A DNA stretch of 64,000 nucleotides. It comes from DASQBT01 sp963746955. GTDB taxonomy: Bacteria; Pseudomonadota; Gammaproteobacteria; Burkholderiales; Thiobacillaceae. The notes under the pieces are model-generated. The model saw only the letters and a list, made by a program, of their open reading frames with translations. It was not told the DNA's origin and made no database searches. The DNA is taken from assembly GCA_963746955.1 (NCBI GenBank), contig CAVVDR010000004.1:186001-250000 (forward strand). Reading direction: 5' to 3'. This document shows, piece after piece, positions 35,435 to 43,793 of this stretch. Position 1 is the stretch's first letter; every line of letters begins with the position of its first letter. Position numbers and translations under genes: made by a program.

Positions 35435-36112
35435 TCAGCCCGAAACGCCGAGCTCTGCACAAAGCCTGCCTACCAAGCCCTTCAATGCATCGACATCTTT
35501 CTCCAGCCGCGCCACATTGGCCTTGATCGCGGCGACCTCGCCCGCGGTCACGCTGGCCGCAGGCTCTGCTGGCGACGATGGTGCGGCAGTGCTCTGCTCG
35601 ATGAAGGGAGTGCCGCTGAGTAGGTGAGCCCAGCGGTTCTCGCGTGAGCCGGGCTGACGAGGTAGTTCGGCCACCATCGGTCCGTCGGGCCGTTCCGCCA
35701 ATTCCTGCAGAAAACCCTCCACGGCCGAAATGTCAGCGAACTTGTGCAGACGCTCGCAGTTGATGCGCAGTTCGCCCGTCGTCAACGGACCGCGCAACAT
35801 CAGCACGGTGAGCAACGCGACCGACTGGGAGGGCACCCGCAGCGCCTTTTCCATGTTGTGCGCGTAGCGAGTCACGCGACCACCGCTGGTTTCGATGACC
35901 AGGGCCGGACCCTTGAGGCTGTCGATGGCGGCCTGCACTTCGGTCTCGGTCGCCTCGATGACGGGGTGGCGGCTGGTCTTCTGGTTGCAGCCGGCCACCA
36001 GCGCGTTGAGGGACAAGGGATAGGTGTCGGGCACAGTGTGGCGCTTCTCGCCGAGCACTCCGAGGACGCGGGTTTCGAGCAGGGACAGGACGGGCAGGCG
36101 GGGGGCGGTCAT
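35435..36112 (-). CDS. yceH: YceH family protein (DUF480)
   Basis: A 225-aa protein with two tandem winged-helix-like DUF480 domains (LPVLSLLETRVLGVLGEK; SVALLTVLMLRGPLTTGEL) and a C-terminal coiled-coil-like tail (VARLEKDVDALKGLVGRLCAEL). The family is widespread and of unknown function. It is convergent with mnmE and divergent from yceI. Confidence 0.9.
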   Translation of the reverse strand: MTAPRLPVLSLLETRVLGVLGEKRHTVPDTYPLSLNALVAGCNQKTSRHPVIEATETEVQAAIDSLKGPALVIETSGGRVTRYAHNMEKALRVPSQSVALLTVLMLRGPLTTGELRINCERLHKFADISAVEGFLQELAERPDGPMVAELPRQPGSRENRWAHLLSGTPFIEQSTAAPSSPAEPAASVTAGEVAAIKANVARLEKDVDALKGLVGRLCAELGVSG

Positions 36113-36386
36113 GGCGGTGGCTGGTTATTTCGAAGGGGAATTATGCCTCCTCGCGACGCTTGCGGGAAACAGTTCAGTTGGTGGATCGAACTCCATTGAT
36201 CCAGCGCGCCTTATAGGTGATCGGAATGCTCAGATCGCTCGCTTAAATTGCGACTTCAGCAATACGAGCATTCGGGCCGGGTATGATAAAGGGCGAAAAG
36301 CATGGGCATTGCCCCCTGCGTTAAACGCACCCGTTCCATAGGAGTGACCGGAGTACGATGCGGATTCCATTCTGGCGGGAGTTCCC

Positions 36387-36968
36387 ATGAAGCCAACCCG
36401 GCGCGGGCCCATCCTGGCGCTGATCCTGGCCGCCCAGGCCGTTTCCGCCTGGGCTGACGAAGCGTTCTTCAGCATCGATCCGGCGCACACTTTTCCTACC
36501 TTTGAGGTGGTCCACCAGGGCTTCTCGACGCAGCGCGGCCGCTTCAACCAGACCACCGGCACGGTCGTCATGGATCAGCAGAAGAAGCGCGGAAGCGTGG
36601 ACATCACCATTGACGCCAACTCGATCGACACGGGCGTCAGGCCGTTGGACGACGTGTTGCGCGGCGCGGGATTTCTGAACGTGGCGCAGTACCCGACGCT
36701 CAGCTTCCACTCCACGGAACTCAAATTCGATGGCGATCAGTTGGCGACGGTGGATGGGGTGTTCACGATGCTGGGCGTATCGCGGCCGGTCACCCTCACC
36801 GTCACCCACTACCGGTGCGGGATTGATCCAGCGACTTCCCGCTATGTCTGCGGCGTTGACGCCGAGACCAGCTTCAAGCGCTCGGACTATGGCATGACCA
36901 GGCTCGTTCCCTTCGTCAGCGACGAGGTGAAGCTCAGAATCCAGGTTGAGGCGACCCGGGAACAGTGA
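36387..36968 (+). CDS. YceI-family periplasmic protein
   Basis: A 193-aa lipocalin-like protein with a signal peptide (residues 1-23, ending AWA) and the YceI domain (FSIDPAHTFPTFEVVHQGFS to VKLRIQVEA). YceI proteins bind isoprenoid-type lipids such as octaprenyl groups. Two extra cysteines (CGIDPAT, CGVD) could form a disulfide, fitting a periplasmic location. GGGAG precedes the ATG. It is convergent with modA. Confidence 0.9.
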   Translation: MKPTRRGPILALILAAQAVSAWADEAFFSIDPAHTFPTFEVVHQGFSTQRGRFNQTTGTVVMDQQKKRGSVDITIDANSIDTGVRPLDDVLRGAGFLNVAQYPTLSFHSTELKFDGDQLATVDGVFTMLGVSRPVTLTVTHYRCGIDPATSRYVCGVDAETSFKRSDYGMTRLVPFVSDEVKLRIQVEATREQ

Positions 36969-36972
36969 CGCT

Positions 36973-37725
36973 CTAGCGGTAGCCATAGGCCTTGATGATG
37001 ACCCGGGCCTTTTTCTGCTTCATGTAATTCATCAGCGCCAGGGCGGCGGCGTTGTTCTCGCCGCCGGCCAGGATCACAGCGTCCTGGCGAATGGGGGTGT
37101 ACAGGGCGGCCGGAACGATCCAGGCCGAACCTTTGCTGATCTTGCCGTCTCTTAGCACCTGTGACAGAGCGACGAAGCCCAGATCCGCGTTGCCGGAAGC
37201 GACGAACTGGTAAGCTTGGGCGACGTCCTCACCCAGGACGAGCTTCGGTTCAAGGGCCGTGTAGATACCCAGCTTGCTCAACACTTCCAGCGCAGCTGCA
37301 CCGTAGGGCGCGAGCCTGGGGTTCGCCAGGGCGATATGCGCAAACGCACCCTTCTTCAGGACTTGCCCATGTGCGTCAACCACGCCCGATTTGGGCGACC
37401 ACAGTACGAGCGTGCCGATGGCGTAAGTGAAGCGGGTTCCAGGCACGCCCAGGCCTTCCTTCTCCAGCCGTGCCGGGGTTTCGGCGTCCGCCGAGAGCAG
37501 AACCTCGAATGGCGCGCCATTCTTTATCTGGGCGTAGAAATTGCCGGTGGAGCCGAATGCGAGCAGTGCCTTATGGCCGGTGTCGCGCTCAAACGCGTCG
37601 GCAATCTTCTGCATAGGTTCAGCGAAGTTGGCGGCCACGGCGACCTGCACTTCGGCCGCAACCGCTTCTTGCCAGACGAGGCAACCCAAGCACAACGTGA
37701 GGAATGAGTAACGATGGAAGCGCAT
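36973..37725 (-). CDS. modA: Molybdate ABC transporter substrate-binding protein ModA (orphan)
   Basis: A 250-aa periplasmic binding protein. A signal peptide (ending AVAA) leads into the ModA motif VQVAVAANFAEPMQKIADAFERDTG, and the C-terminus contains YTPIRQDAVILAGG and the NYM helix typical of ModA. No modB or modC lies in the window, so it is either an orphan or feeds a transporter elsewhere. I chose ATG 37725 (MRFHRYSF), which gives a proper signal peptide, over 37749. Confidence 0.88.
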   Translation of the reverse strand: MRFHRYSFLTLCLGCLVWQEAVAAEVQVAVAANFAEPMQKIADAFERDTGHKALLAFGSTGNFYAQIKNGAPFEVLLSADAETPARLEKEGLGVPGTRFTYAIGTLVLWSPKSGVVDAHGQVLKKGAFAHIALANPRLAPYGAAALEVLSKLGIYTALEPKLVLGEDVAQAYQFVASGNADLGFVALSQVLRDGKISKGSAWIVPAALYTPIRQDAVILAGGENNAAALALMNYMKQKKARVIIKAYGYR

Positions 37726-38070
37726 CAAGAACGCTCGGAAATTTGTCAATGCTAACAGCGCTGAGCTCAGGACAGATTAATCCCGTTATTGGGCTGGGAG
37801 CAGGTTGCCGTGCAGCCGGGAGCAAGGCAGTCTCAGCGCTTGGTCCGTTGGGGCAATAAACGGGGCACAATGCCAAATTGTATCTCTGCGTTTCTTGTGT
37901 CCAGGGTGTTTACTCACTACGTCGATCTTCCGCAAGGGCATTCCCGCGAGCACAACCGGCTTGCTGATCTGGCTGCGCCGCAGGTGTGCAAACCATAGCA
38001 ATCCCAAGTAAAGGGTCTATACAGAAATGAGGCCAGAGTCTGGCTGACCGAGCTATAGAGGAGTGAAATT
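37726..38070. other. Intergenic region between modA and the DsrC-like gene
   Basis: These 345 bases separate two divergent genes. Open frames in it are short and unlike proteins. A TATACA near 38018, about 50 bases before the DsrC-like ATG, could be a -10 element, but no good -35 is paired with it. A strong GAGGAG ribosome site precedes the DsrC-like gene. Nothing else is recognised. Confidence 0.4.
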
Positions 38071-38433
38071 ATGAGTTTGATCGACAACCTGATGAACGAG
38101 CGCCCGGTGATGCGTGACGGGATGGGCAATCTGGTGGAACTGGATGACTGGTCTGAGGAAATTGCCGTCGAGCGGGCCAAGGACATTGGGCTTGAGTTGA
38201 CGCCCGATCACATGAAAGTGATCAAGTTTCTGCGCCTGCATTACTTGGACGGCGGAAATCTGGAGTCCGCTCCCATGTTGTTGCGGGATATGGAAGAACG
38301 GTTCCGCGATGAAGGGGGTGGCCGGTTCTTGTATCGCCTGTTTCCAGGCGGGCCGGTTACTCAGGGCCTTTACTTGGCTGCGTTGCCGAGCAAAGGCTAC
38401 TCCACGGACAAATCGTTTGGCAGCGTGACCTGA
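38071..38433 (+). CDS. DsrC/TusE-family protein lacking all cysteines
   Basis: A 120-aa protein clearly of the DsrC/TusE/DsvC fold. Its marks are WSEEIAVERAKDIGLELTPDHMKVIKFLR, a GGGRFLYRLFPGGPVTQG core, and a short C-terminal arm. DsrC and TusE carry one or two cysteines in this arm for sulfur transfer; here the arm reads LPSKGYSTDKSFGSVT and the protein has no cysteine at all. It therefore cannot relay persulfide and may be a regulatory homologue of the cysteine-free group described in sulfur oxidisers. GAGGAG precedes the ATG. It stands alone. Confidence 0.9.
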   Translation: MSLIDNLMNERPVMRDGMGNLVELDDWSEEIAVERAKDIGLELTPDHMKVIKFLRLHYLDGGNLESAPMLLRDMEERFRDEGGGRFLYRLFPGGPVTQGLYLAALPSKGYSTDKSFGSVT

Positions 38434-39082
38434 ATCAGCCTGTCGATCCGGTCAGGCGCACGGTCTTGATCATTGCTTCGAAACCGGCGAGGTCTTTGGG
38501 GGTGAACCCTGCCCCGGCGCCAGGCGCTCTCTTGGACTAGGCGCGCAATGACCCAGCTGTTCCAGAGCTAATCTCGCTTTCCGGCGCACTGGCAGCCGCA
38601 GTGCAGGTCGGTGGTCGATTTAGCCAACCCTGTTCGATAGCACCTCCAGATTGGCCGCGGTTCTTGGGGCGTGCATTTCCGAAATAAGTGGTTCGGCGCA
38701 ATCCTGGGACAGCACATCGGTCCCGGTCTTGCTTCTAATGTTGGCAACATTCCGATTCGAAATCACATCTGCGGGCATGCAGGGCGCAGTTCCCATCTTT
38801 GCGGTCGGTAATGAATCGGGCCCAGGGCACCGGCCGCAATGGGCAAGTTGGCGTGTCCTCGCGATGCGATCCGATACCTCTGCGCGACTCAGCGGCTTTC
38901 GCATTGCCATGCAGCCGGTGCTTTGGGCAAACCGAGCGGCCGCCATGACCAAAGGCGGCGAACTCACCAGAGACATTGGCAGGACGGAGACCATTCGCTT
39001 AATGGAGACCTTGCGGGAAGGCCACCAAAGCCAGCAACCCAGGCGGCGGCGCCGACTCGGCAAGAACAATGGGCAGCCGGGG
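38434..39082. other. Region without a recognisable gene
   Basis: About 650 bases between the DsrC-like gene and pxpB. A plus frame (from 38651) and a minus frame (to 38620) both stay open, but neither gives a recognisable domain. On the minus strand a 25-codon fragment reading TPKDLAGFEAMIKTVRLTG ends at a TGA next to the DsrC-like gene and could be a gene tail. The stretch may hold decayed coding sequence. Confidence 0.35.
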
Positions 39083-39098
39083 GGTTTCACGTGAAACA
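39083..39098. promoter_or_regulatory. parS centromere site 1 (over the pxpB start)
   Basis: GGTTTCACGTGAAACA matches the parS consensus TGTTNCACGTGAAACA at 15 of 16 positions, with a 14-bp perfect palindrome. The pxpB start codon GTG (39091) lies inside it. Cognate parA and parB lie 5.3-7 kb downstream. It is expected to be a ParB loading site near the origin. Confidence 0.85.
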
Positions 39099-39702
39099 CC
39101 GTTGGGTGACTGACCGCGGCCTGTGGCTGGAAAGCGGCGCAAGGACACTGGGGCTCAAGCAGGAACTGGAAACCGCGGATTTTGCGGAAGTGGAAGCGCT
39201 GGTGCCCGGCGATGGCAGCTTGCTGGTGGTGTTGAAGCGAGGCCTGGGAGTGGGTCAGGGACTGCTCGATGTGATCAATAATGTGCAGTTCGGCGCGGTG
39301 CTGCAAATCCACGGTCGCCATCACGAAATTGCGGTCCAATACGGCGGAGAGGCGGGGCCCGACCTGGGGCGGGTGGCGGAGGCGGCAGGGCTGACGACAA
39401 GGCAGGCCATCGAACTGCACGCCGGCGTCGAGTACCGGGTTGCTTTTATCGGGTTTCAGCCAGGGTTTGCCTATATGATCGGCACCCCGGAGCCACTTCA
39501 AGTGGCCCGTCGCCATACGCCCAGGGCACAAGTTCCCTCAGGCAGCGTGGCGCTGGGCGGGGCATACACGGGCATTTATCCGGGGAAAAGCGCGGGCGGC
39601 TGGGAGCTTATCGGCCGTACCGCGGAGTGGCTGTTTGATCCGTGGCGCGAGCCGCCAGCCCGCTTCGCGCCGGGCGACCAAATCCGCTTCGTGCCACGAT
39701 GA
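39091..39702 (+). CDS. pxpB: 5-oxoprolinase subunit PxpB
   Basis: A 203-aa KipI/PxpB-family subunit of the ATP-dependent 5-oxoprolinase PxpABC, which opens pyroglutamate to glutamate. Marks are EYRVAFIGFQPGFAYM, TPRAQVPSGSVALGGAYTGIYPG and SAGGWELIGRT. The frame stays open upstream, but family similarity begins here. The GTG at 39091 sits in the parS palindrome, and a GTG at 39106 is an alternative. It overlaps pxpC by an ATGA junction. Confidence 0.9.
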   Translation: MKHRWVTDRGLWLESGARTLGLKQELETADFAEVEALVPGDGSLLVVLKRGLGVGQGLLDVINNVQFGAVLQIHGRHHEIAVQYGGEAGPDLGRVAEAAGLTTRQAIELHAGVEYRVAFIGFQPGFAYMIGTPEPLQVARRHTPRAQVPSGSVALGGAYTGIYPGKSAGGWELIGRTAEWLFDPWREPPARFAPGDQIRFVPR

Positions 39703-40619
39703 AGATTGTGGTGTCCAAGCCGGGATTGCTTGACACCATCCAGGATCTGGGGCGCCCGGGCTACCGGCAGGCGGGCGTCCCGGAAGGAGGGGCGGCAGAC
39801 CGGCAGGCTCTAATTCTTGCCAACCGCCTGGTCGGCAACACGGACGGCGCGGCTGGCATTGAGTTCACCCTGCATGGCCCCATGCTGGGCTTTCCGCAGG
39901 GCGGGGTGATTGCCCTGACCGGTGCGCGATTCGAGGCCCGCTGCGACGGGGAAAATCTCAACTGGGATGAGACCCAGGTGCTCGCGGCGGGGGCGAGCCT
40001 GGAAATCGGGTGGGCGCTTAAAGGCTGCCGGGGCTATCTAGCGGTAGCCGGAGGCATCGAGACAGAGGCCGTGTTGAGCAGCCACGCCACTTTCCTGCCG
40101 GGCGCCTTCGGCGGCTGGAGCGGTCGTCAGCTCGAGGCCGGGGACTCGTTGCCCGCGGGCGCCGGCCACCCGGCCCATTTTGGGCGGGCGAGCGGTCTTC
40201 TGGCCGGGGGGCCGTTGCGTGTAGTGGCAGGGCCCCAGTTGGGATGGTTTTCCGAGCCTGCCTTGGTCGCGCTGTTCGGCGCAACCTATGTCGTGGATGC
40301 TAGGTCGGACCGCACCGGTATACGCCTCAGGGGACGCGGGCTGGGAGTAGAGAAGCGCCATGAACTTGGCTCCCAGGGCGTGCTGCCAGGAACCATCCAG
40401 GTGCCGCCTGACGGCCAACCCATAGTCTTGGGATGGGACGGGCCTGTCACCGGCGGCTACCCGGTCATTGCCGGAGTCATTGCCGCCGATCTCGGACGGC
40501 TGGCCCAGCTCAGGCCGGGAGACAGGGTCAGTTTCCAGGCACTGGACCCTGCCGAGGCAAGGGCAGTCTGGCTGGATCAACAAGGAGCCCTGGACAGGAG
40601 CATTACATGGCTCGCCTGA
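39699..40619 (+). CDS. pxpC: 5-oxoprolinase subunit PxpC
   Basis: A 306-aa KipA/PxpC-family subunit, with IQDLGRPGYRQAGVPEGGAADR, a GCRGYLAVAGGI motif and a C-terminal GYPVIAGVIAADLGRLAQLRPGD. The ATG at 39699 overlaps the pxpB stop; the earlier in-frame ATG would run 57 bases into pxpB. Its 3' end overlaps the start of pxpA by 13 bases, giving a tightly coupled pxpBCA unit. Confidence 0.92.
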   Translation: MKIVVSKPGLLDTIQDLGRPGYRQAGVPEGGAADRQALILANRLVGNTDGAAGIEFTLHGPMLGFPQGGVIALTGARFEARCDGENLNWDETQVLAAGASLEIGWALKGCRGYLAVAGGIETEAVLSSHATFLPGAFGGWSGRQLEAGDSLPAGAGHPAHFGRASGLLAGGPLRVVAGPQLGWFSEPALVALFGATYVVDARSDRTGIRLRGRGLGVEKRHELGSQGVLPGTIQVPPDGQPIVLGWDGPVTGGYPVIAGVIAADLGRLAQLRPGDRVSFQALDPAEARAVWLDQQGALDRSITWLA

Positions 40620-41320
40620 TGGAATTGAACGCAGACGTTGGCGAAGGCTGGGACGACAGCCTGATCTTCCCCTATGTGGATCGGGTATCCATCGCGTGCG
40701 GCGGGCATGCCGGAGATGAGGCCTCAATGCGCAACGCTTTGCTTCTGGCGCGTGACATGGGGGTGCTGGCTGGCGCGCATCCGGGCTACCCGGACCGGGA
40801 AAACTTCGGCCGCCAGCCGCTGGCGGCGCGTCCCGGCGAGGTACGCCGCTGGGTGGCTGAGCAGACCCGCGAGTTGATGCTGCTCGCGGAGCAGGCAGGG
40901 ACCCGCCTGTTTCACGTGAAACCGCACGGTGCCCTCTACAGTCTGGCAGCGCGGGACGAAGCGACAGGCGGGGAGCTGATAGCGGCTCTTCTCGACCTGG
41001 GCGGGCTCGCGTTGCTTTGCCTGGCGGGTTCGCCGCTGGCCGGCCGAGCGCGCAGCTCAGGGCTTGCGGTGATGGAAGAGGCGTTTGCCGACCGTCGTTA
41101 TCTGGCCGACGGGAGTCTGGCGCCGCGCATTCGCGCGGGAGCGGTCATTGATGAGCCTGGGGAGGCAGCCGACCAAGCTCTGCGTATCGCGGGCGGGAAG
41201 GAGATTGCCACGCTGGATGGGGGAACACTGCTTGTGCGTGCCGACACGATTTGCTTGCACGGCGACCGGGAAGGCGCGGTGGACTTTGCCCGCTCTGTTG
41301 CGGCGGCTCTGGCTGCGTAA
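40607..41320 (+). CDS. pxpA: 5-oxoprolinase subunit PxpA (LamB/YcsF family)
   Basis: A 237-aa LamB/YcsF-fold subunit that acts on phosphorylated oxoproline. Motifs are MELNADVGEG, SIACGGHAGD, GAHPGYPD and FHVKPHGALY, and the C-terminal ICLHGD is conserved. The ATG at 40607 follows AGGAG. The FHVK codons of its conserved motif form the core of a parS site at 40908-40923. The last gene of pxpBCA, convergent with a MarR regulator. Confidence 0.93.
   Translation: MARLMELNADVGEGWDDSLIFPYVDRVSIACGGHAGDEASMRNALLLARDMGVLAGAHPGYPDRENFGRQPLAARPGEVRRWVAEQTRELMLLAEQAGTRLFHVKPHGALYSLAARDEATGGELIAALLDLGGLALLCLAGSPLAGRARSSGLAVMEEAFADRRYLADGSLAPRIRAGAVIDEPGEAADQALRIAGGKEIATLDGGTLLVRADTICLHGDREGAVDFARSVAAALAA
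40908..40923. promoter_or_regulatory. parS centromere site 2 (inside pxpA)
   Basis: TGTTTCACGTGAAACC matches parS at 15 of 16 positions. The site falls within codons for the conserved LFHVKP segment of PxpA, so both protein and centromere function constrain these bases. Confidence 0.85.
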
Positions 41321-41324
41321 GCGC

Positions 41325-41756
41325 TCAGGATTCCGGCTTCTCGTCCAGAAACTCGCGCTCGCCCGGCACCTGAAAAAGGCCTTGCATGGTGAGCAGTTCG
41401 TCCCGATGCAGGCGCGCCACTCTGGTGACCATCTTGTCGCCCTCGGCGGTCAAATGGATTTCAACTTCGCGGCGGTCATTGCGCCCGGGCCGTCGCCGGA
41501 CCAGCCCCAGCTTTTCGCAGCGGTTGATTAAAGCCACCGTCCCATGCGGCTGGGCCTGAAGCTTTTCCGCCAACTCGCCAACGGTAGCCCATTCGCGCCC
41601 CGAGAACCCCTTGACGTGCAACAGCAGCAGATATTGCAGGTTGGTGACCCCCTCGTGATGGGTGAGATCTTCGCTAAAACGAAGAAAGCGTCGAAGCTGA
41701 TAGCGGAAATGGGACAGGGTTTCGAACTCTTTCTTGCTTACGGGGCGCTGGCTCAT
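41325..41756 (-). CDS. MarR family transcriptional regulator
   Basis: A 143-aa winged-helix regulator of the MarR family. The recognition region is WATVGELAEKLQAQPHGTVALINRCEKLGLV, with the wing RRPGRNDRREVEIHLTAEG. It is convergent with pxpA and divergent from mnmG. Control of the pxp genes is possible but unproven; its ligand is unknown. Confidence 0.9.
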   Translation of the reverse strand: MSQRPVSKKEFETLSHFRYQLRRFLRFSEDLTHHEGVTNLQYLLLLHVKGFSGREWATVGELAEKLQAQPHGTVALINRCEKLGLVRRRPGRNDRREVEIHLTAEGDKMVTRVARLHRDELLTMQGLFQVPGEREFLDEKPES

Positions 41757-41810
41757 GCCACGATGCTATCGGATGCAGGGCAGCAGGGAAAGGGGTCGGG
41801 GGATGCTGGG

Positions 41811-41826
41811 CGTTCCACGTGAAACA
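41811..41826. promoter_or_regulatory. parS centromere site 3 (upstream of mnmG)
   Basis: CGTTCCACGTGAAACA matches TGTTNCACGTGAAACA except for its first base. It lies between the MarR gene and mnmG, about 60 bases before the mnmG ATG. Together with sites at 39083 and 40908 it makes a parS cluster 2.6-6 kb from parA. Confidence 0.85.
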
Positions 41827-41888
41827 ACGCCGTTTCCTTAACCCGGGCAAGTCTTTGACGTATCATTGCGCCCTCACAGGTAATTTCC

Positions 41889-43793
41889 ATGCGCTATCCA
41901 GAATCCTTTGACGTCGTTGTGGTGGGCGGTGGCCATGCAGGCACGGAGGCTGCGCTGGCAGCCGCGCGCACCGGGGCCAAGACCCTGCTGTTGAGCCACA
42001 ATATCGAGACGCTCGGGCAGATGTCCTGCAACCCGTCGATCGGTGGCATCGGTAAGGGCCATCTGGTGAAGGAGGTGGACGCACTGGACGGAGCGATGGC
42101 CATTGCCGCCGACGAAGCAGGGATACAGTTTCGCATCTTGAATGCTTCCAAGGGACCGGCGGTACGCGCAACACGGGCTCAGGCCGACCGGGTGCTGTAC
42201 AAAAGGGCCATCCGCTTCCGGCTGGAAAACCAGGCCAATCTGACGCTCTTCCAGCAGGCGGTCGACGACCTGCTGCTGGAGGGAGACGAGATAAGCGGCG
42301 TTCGGACTCAGCTCGGCATCGAGTTCCTGGCGCGTTCGGTAGTCCTGACCGCAGGCACCTTTTTGGCCGGGCTGGTGCACGTGGGGCTTTCCAATTACGA
42401 AGCAGGACGGGCGGGCGATCCGCCGGCCCGCACGCTGGCCCATCGACTGCGCGAACTGGAACTGCCGGTGGGCCGCCTCAAGACCGGCACGCCGCCCCGC
42501 CTTGACGGGCGCAGCATCGATTTCTCCGTGTTGCAAGAGCAGCCGGGCGATACCCCGGCACCAGTGTTCAGCACCCTGGGCAGCCGGTCCATGCATCCGC
42601 GCCAGGTGTCCTGCTGGATCACCCATACCAACGAGCGCACTCACCAGATCATCCGCTCCGGGTTCGACCGCAGCCCGATGTTCACCGGCGCGATCGAGGG
42701 GGTGGGGCCACGCTATTGCCCGTCCATTGAAGACAAGATCAACCGCTTCGCCGACAAGGCCAGCCACCAGATCTTTCTCGAACCGGAAGGGCTGGACACG
42801 CATGAGGTCTATCCCAACGGCATATCCACATCCCTGCCGTTCGATATCCAGTTGGCGGCGGTGCGTTCGATTGCGGGCCTGGAGCAAGCCCACATCCTGC
42901 GGCCGGGCTACGCGATCGAGTACGACTACTTCGACCCGCGCAATCTGAAGGCGTCGCTGGAAACCAGGCCTCTCCACGGTCTGTTCTTCGCCGGCCAAAT
43001 CAATGGCACCACCGGCTACGAGGAGGCCGCGGCCCAAGGCCTGTTGGCCGGCCTGAATGCCGCGCGTTATGCTCGCGGCGAAGAAGCGTGGCATCCAGGC
43101 CGCGACGAAGCCTATCTTGGGGTGCTGGTCGATGACCTGATTACCCGCGGTGTGTCCGAACCCTATCGGATGTTCACCAGCCGGGCAGAATACCGCCTGC
43201 AATTGCGCGAAGACAATGCCGATCTGAGATTGACCGATATCGGCCGTCGACTGGGGCTGGTCGGCAATGTTCGTTGGGACGCGTTTAACCGCAAGCGCGA
43301 CGCCATTGCTCAGGAACAGGAACGCCTCAAGTCGACTTGGGTTCGCCCGGACACGCTGGCCGCAGACGAAGCCCTGCGGGTTCTGGGCAGGCCGATCGAG
43401 CGTGAATACAACCTGCTTGATCTGTTGCGCCGTCCGGAAGTTAGTTATGACTCACTTATGAGCTTGGCAGGTGCAGGCAGTGGCTTGGCTGACGAACAAG
43501 CGGCGGAGCAGGTGGAGATCCAGGCCAAGTATCAGGGCTATGTCGAACGTCAGCGTGAAGAAGTGGATAAGCGGCGCGAGCAGGAAGACCTGAAATTGCC
43601 GCAGGATGTGGACTACATGCAACTGCCCAGCCTGTCCATGGAAGTGCGCCAGAAGCTGAACAAGTTCAAGCCAGAAACCCTGGGCCAGGCCTCCCGCATT
43701 TCCGGCATCACGCCGGCAGCGATTTCCGTATTGCTGGTTTATGCCCGGCGCGGCTTCCGCGCCGAGGGCGGCGACGCGAAGAAGACCGCATGA
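41889..43793 (+). CDS. mnmG: tRNA uridine-5-carboxymethylaminomethyl modification enzyme MnmG
   Basis: A 634-aa FAD-dependent partner of MnmE in wobble-uridine modification. It has the dinucleotide motif VVVGGGHAGTEAALAAARTG, the GidA signatures GIGKGHLVKEVDALDG and PPRLDGRSIDFS, and a C-terminal helical MnmE-binding domain ending in ISGITPAAISVLLVYARR. It overlaps rsmG by an ATGA junction. A parS site lies in its upstream region. Confidence 0.96.
   Translation: MRYPESFDVVVVGGGHAGTEAALAAARTGAKTLLLSHNIETLGQMSCNPSIGGIGKGHLVKEVDALDGAMAIAADEAGIQFRILNASKGPAVRATRAQADRVLYKRAIRFRLENQANLTLFQQAVDDLLLEGDEISGVRTQLGIEFLARSVVLTAGTFLAGLVHVGLSNYEAGRAGDPPARTLAHRLRELELPVGRLKTGTPPRLDGRSIDFSVLQEQPGDTPAPVFSTLGSRSMHPRQVSCWITHTNERTHQIIRSGFDRSPMFTGAIEGVGPRYCPSIEDKINRFADKASHQIFLEPEGLDTHEVYPNGISTSLPFDIQLAAVRSIAGLEQAHILRPGYAIEYDYFDPRNLKASLETRPLHGLFFAGQINGTTGYEEAAAQGLLAGLNAARYARGEEAWHPGRDEAYLGVLVDDLITRGVSEPYRMFTSRAEYRLQLREDNADLRLTDIGRRLGLVGNVRWDAFNRKRDAIAQEQERLKSTWVRPDTLAADEALRVLGRPIEREYNLLDLLRRPEVSYDSLMSLAGAGSGLADEQAAEQVEIQAKYQGYVERQREEVDKRREQEDLKLPQDVDYMQLPSLSMEVRQKLNKFKPETLGQASRISGITPAAISVLLVYARRGFRAEGGDAKKTA

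Noticed and set aside
38839..39090. N-terminal extension of pxpB to an upstream ATG
   Set aside because: The added 84 residues have no similarity to PxpB; family sequence begins next to the GTG at 39091.
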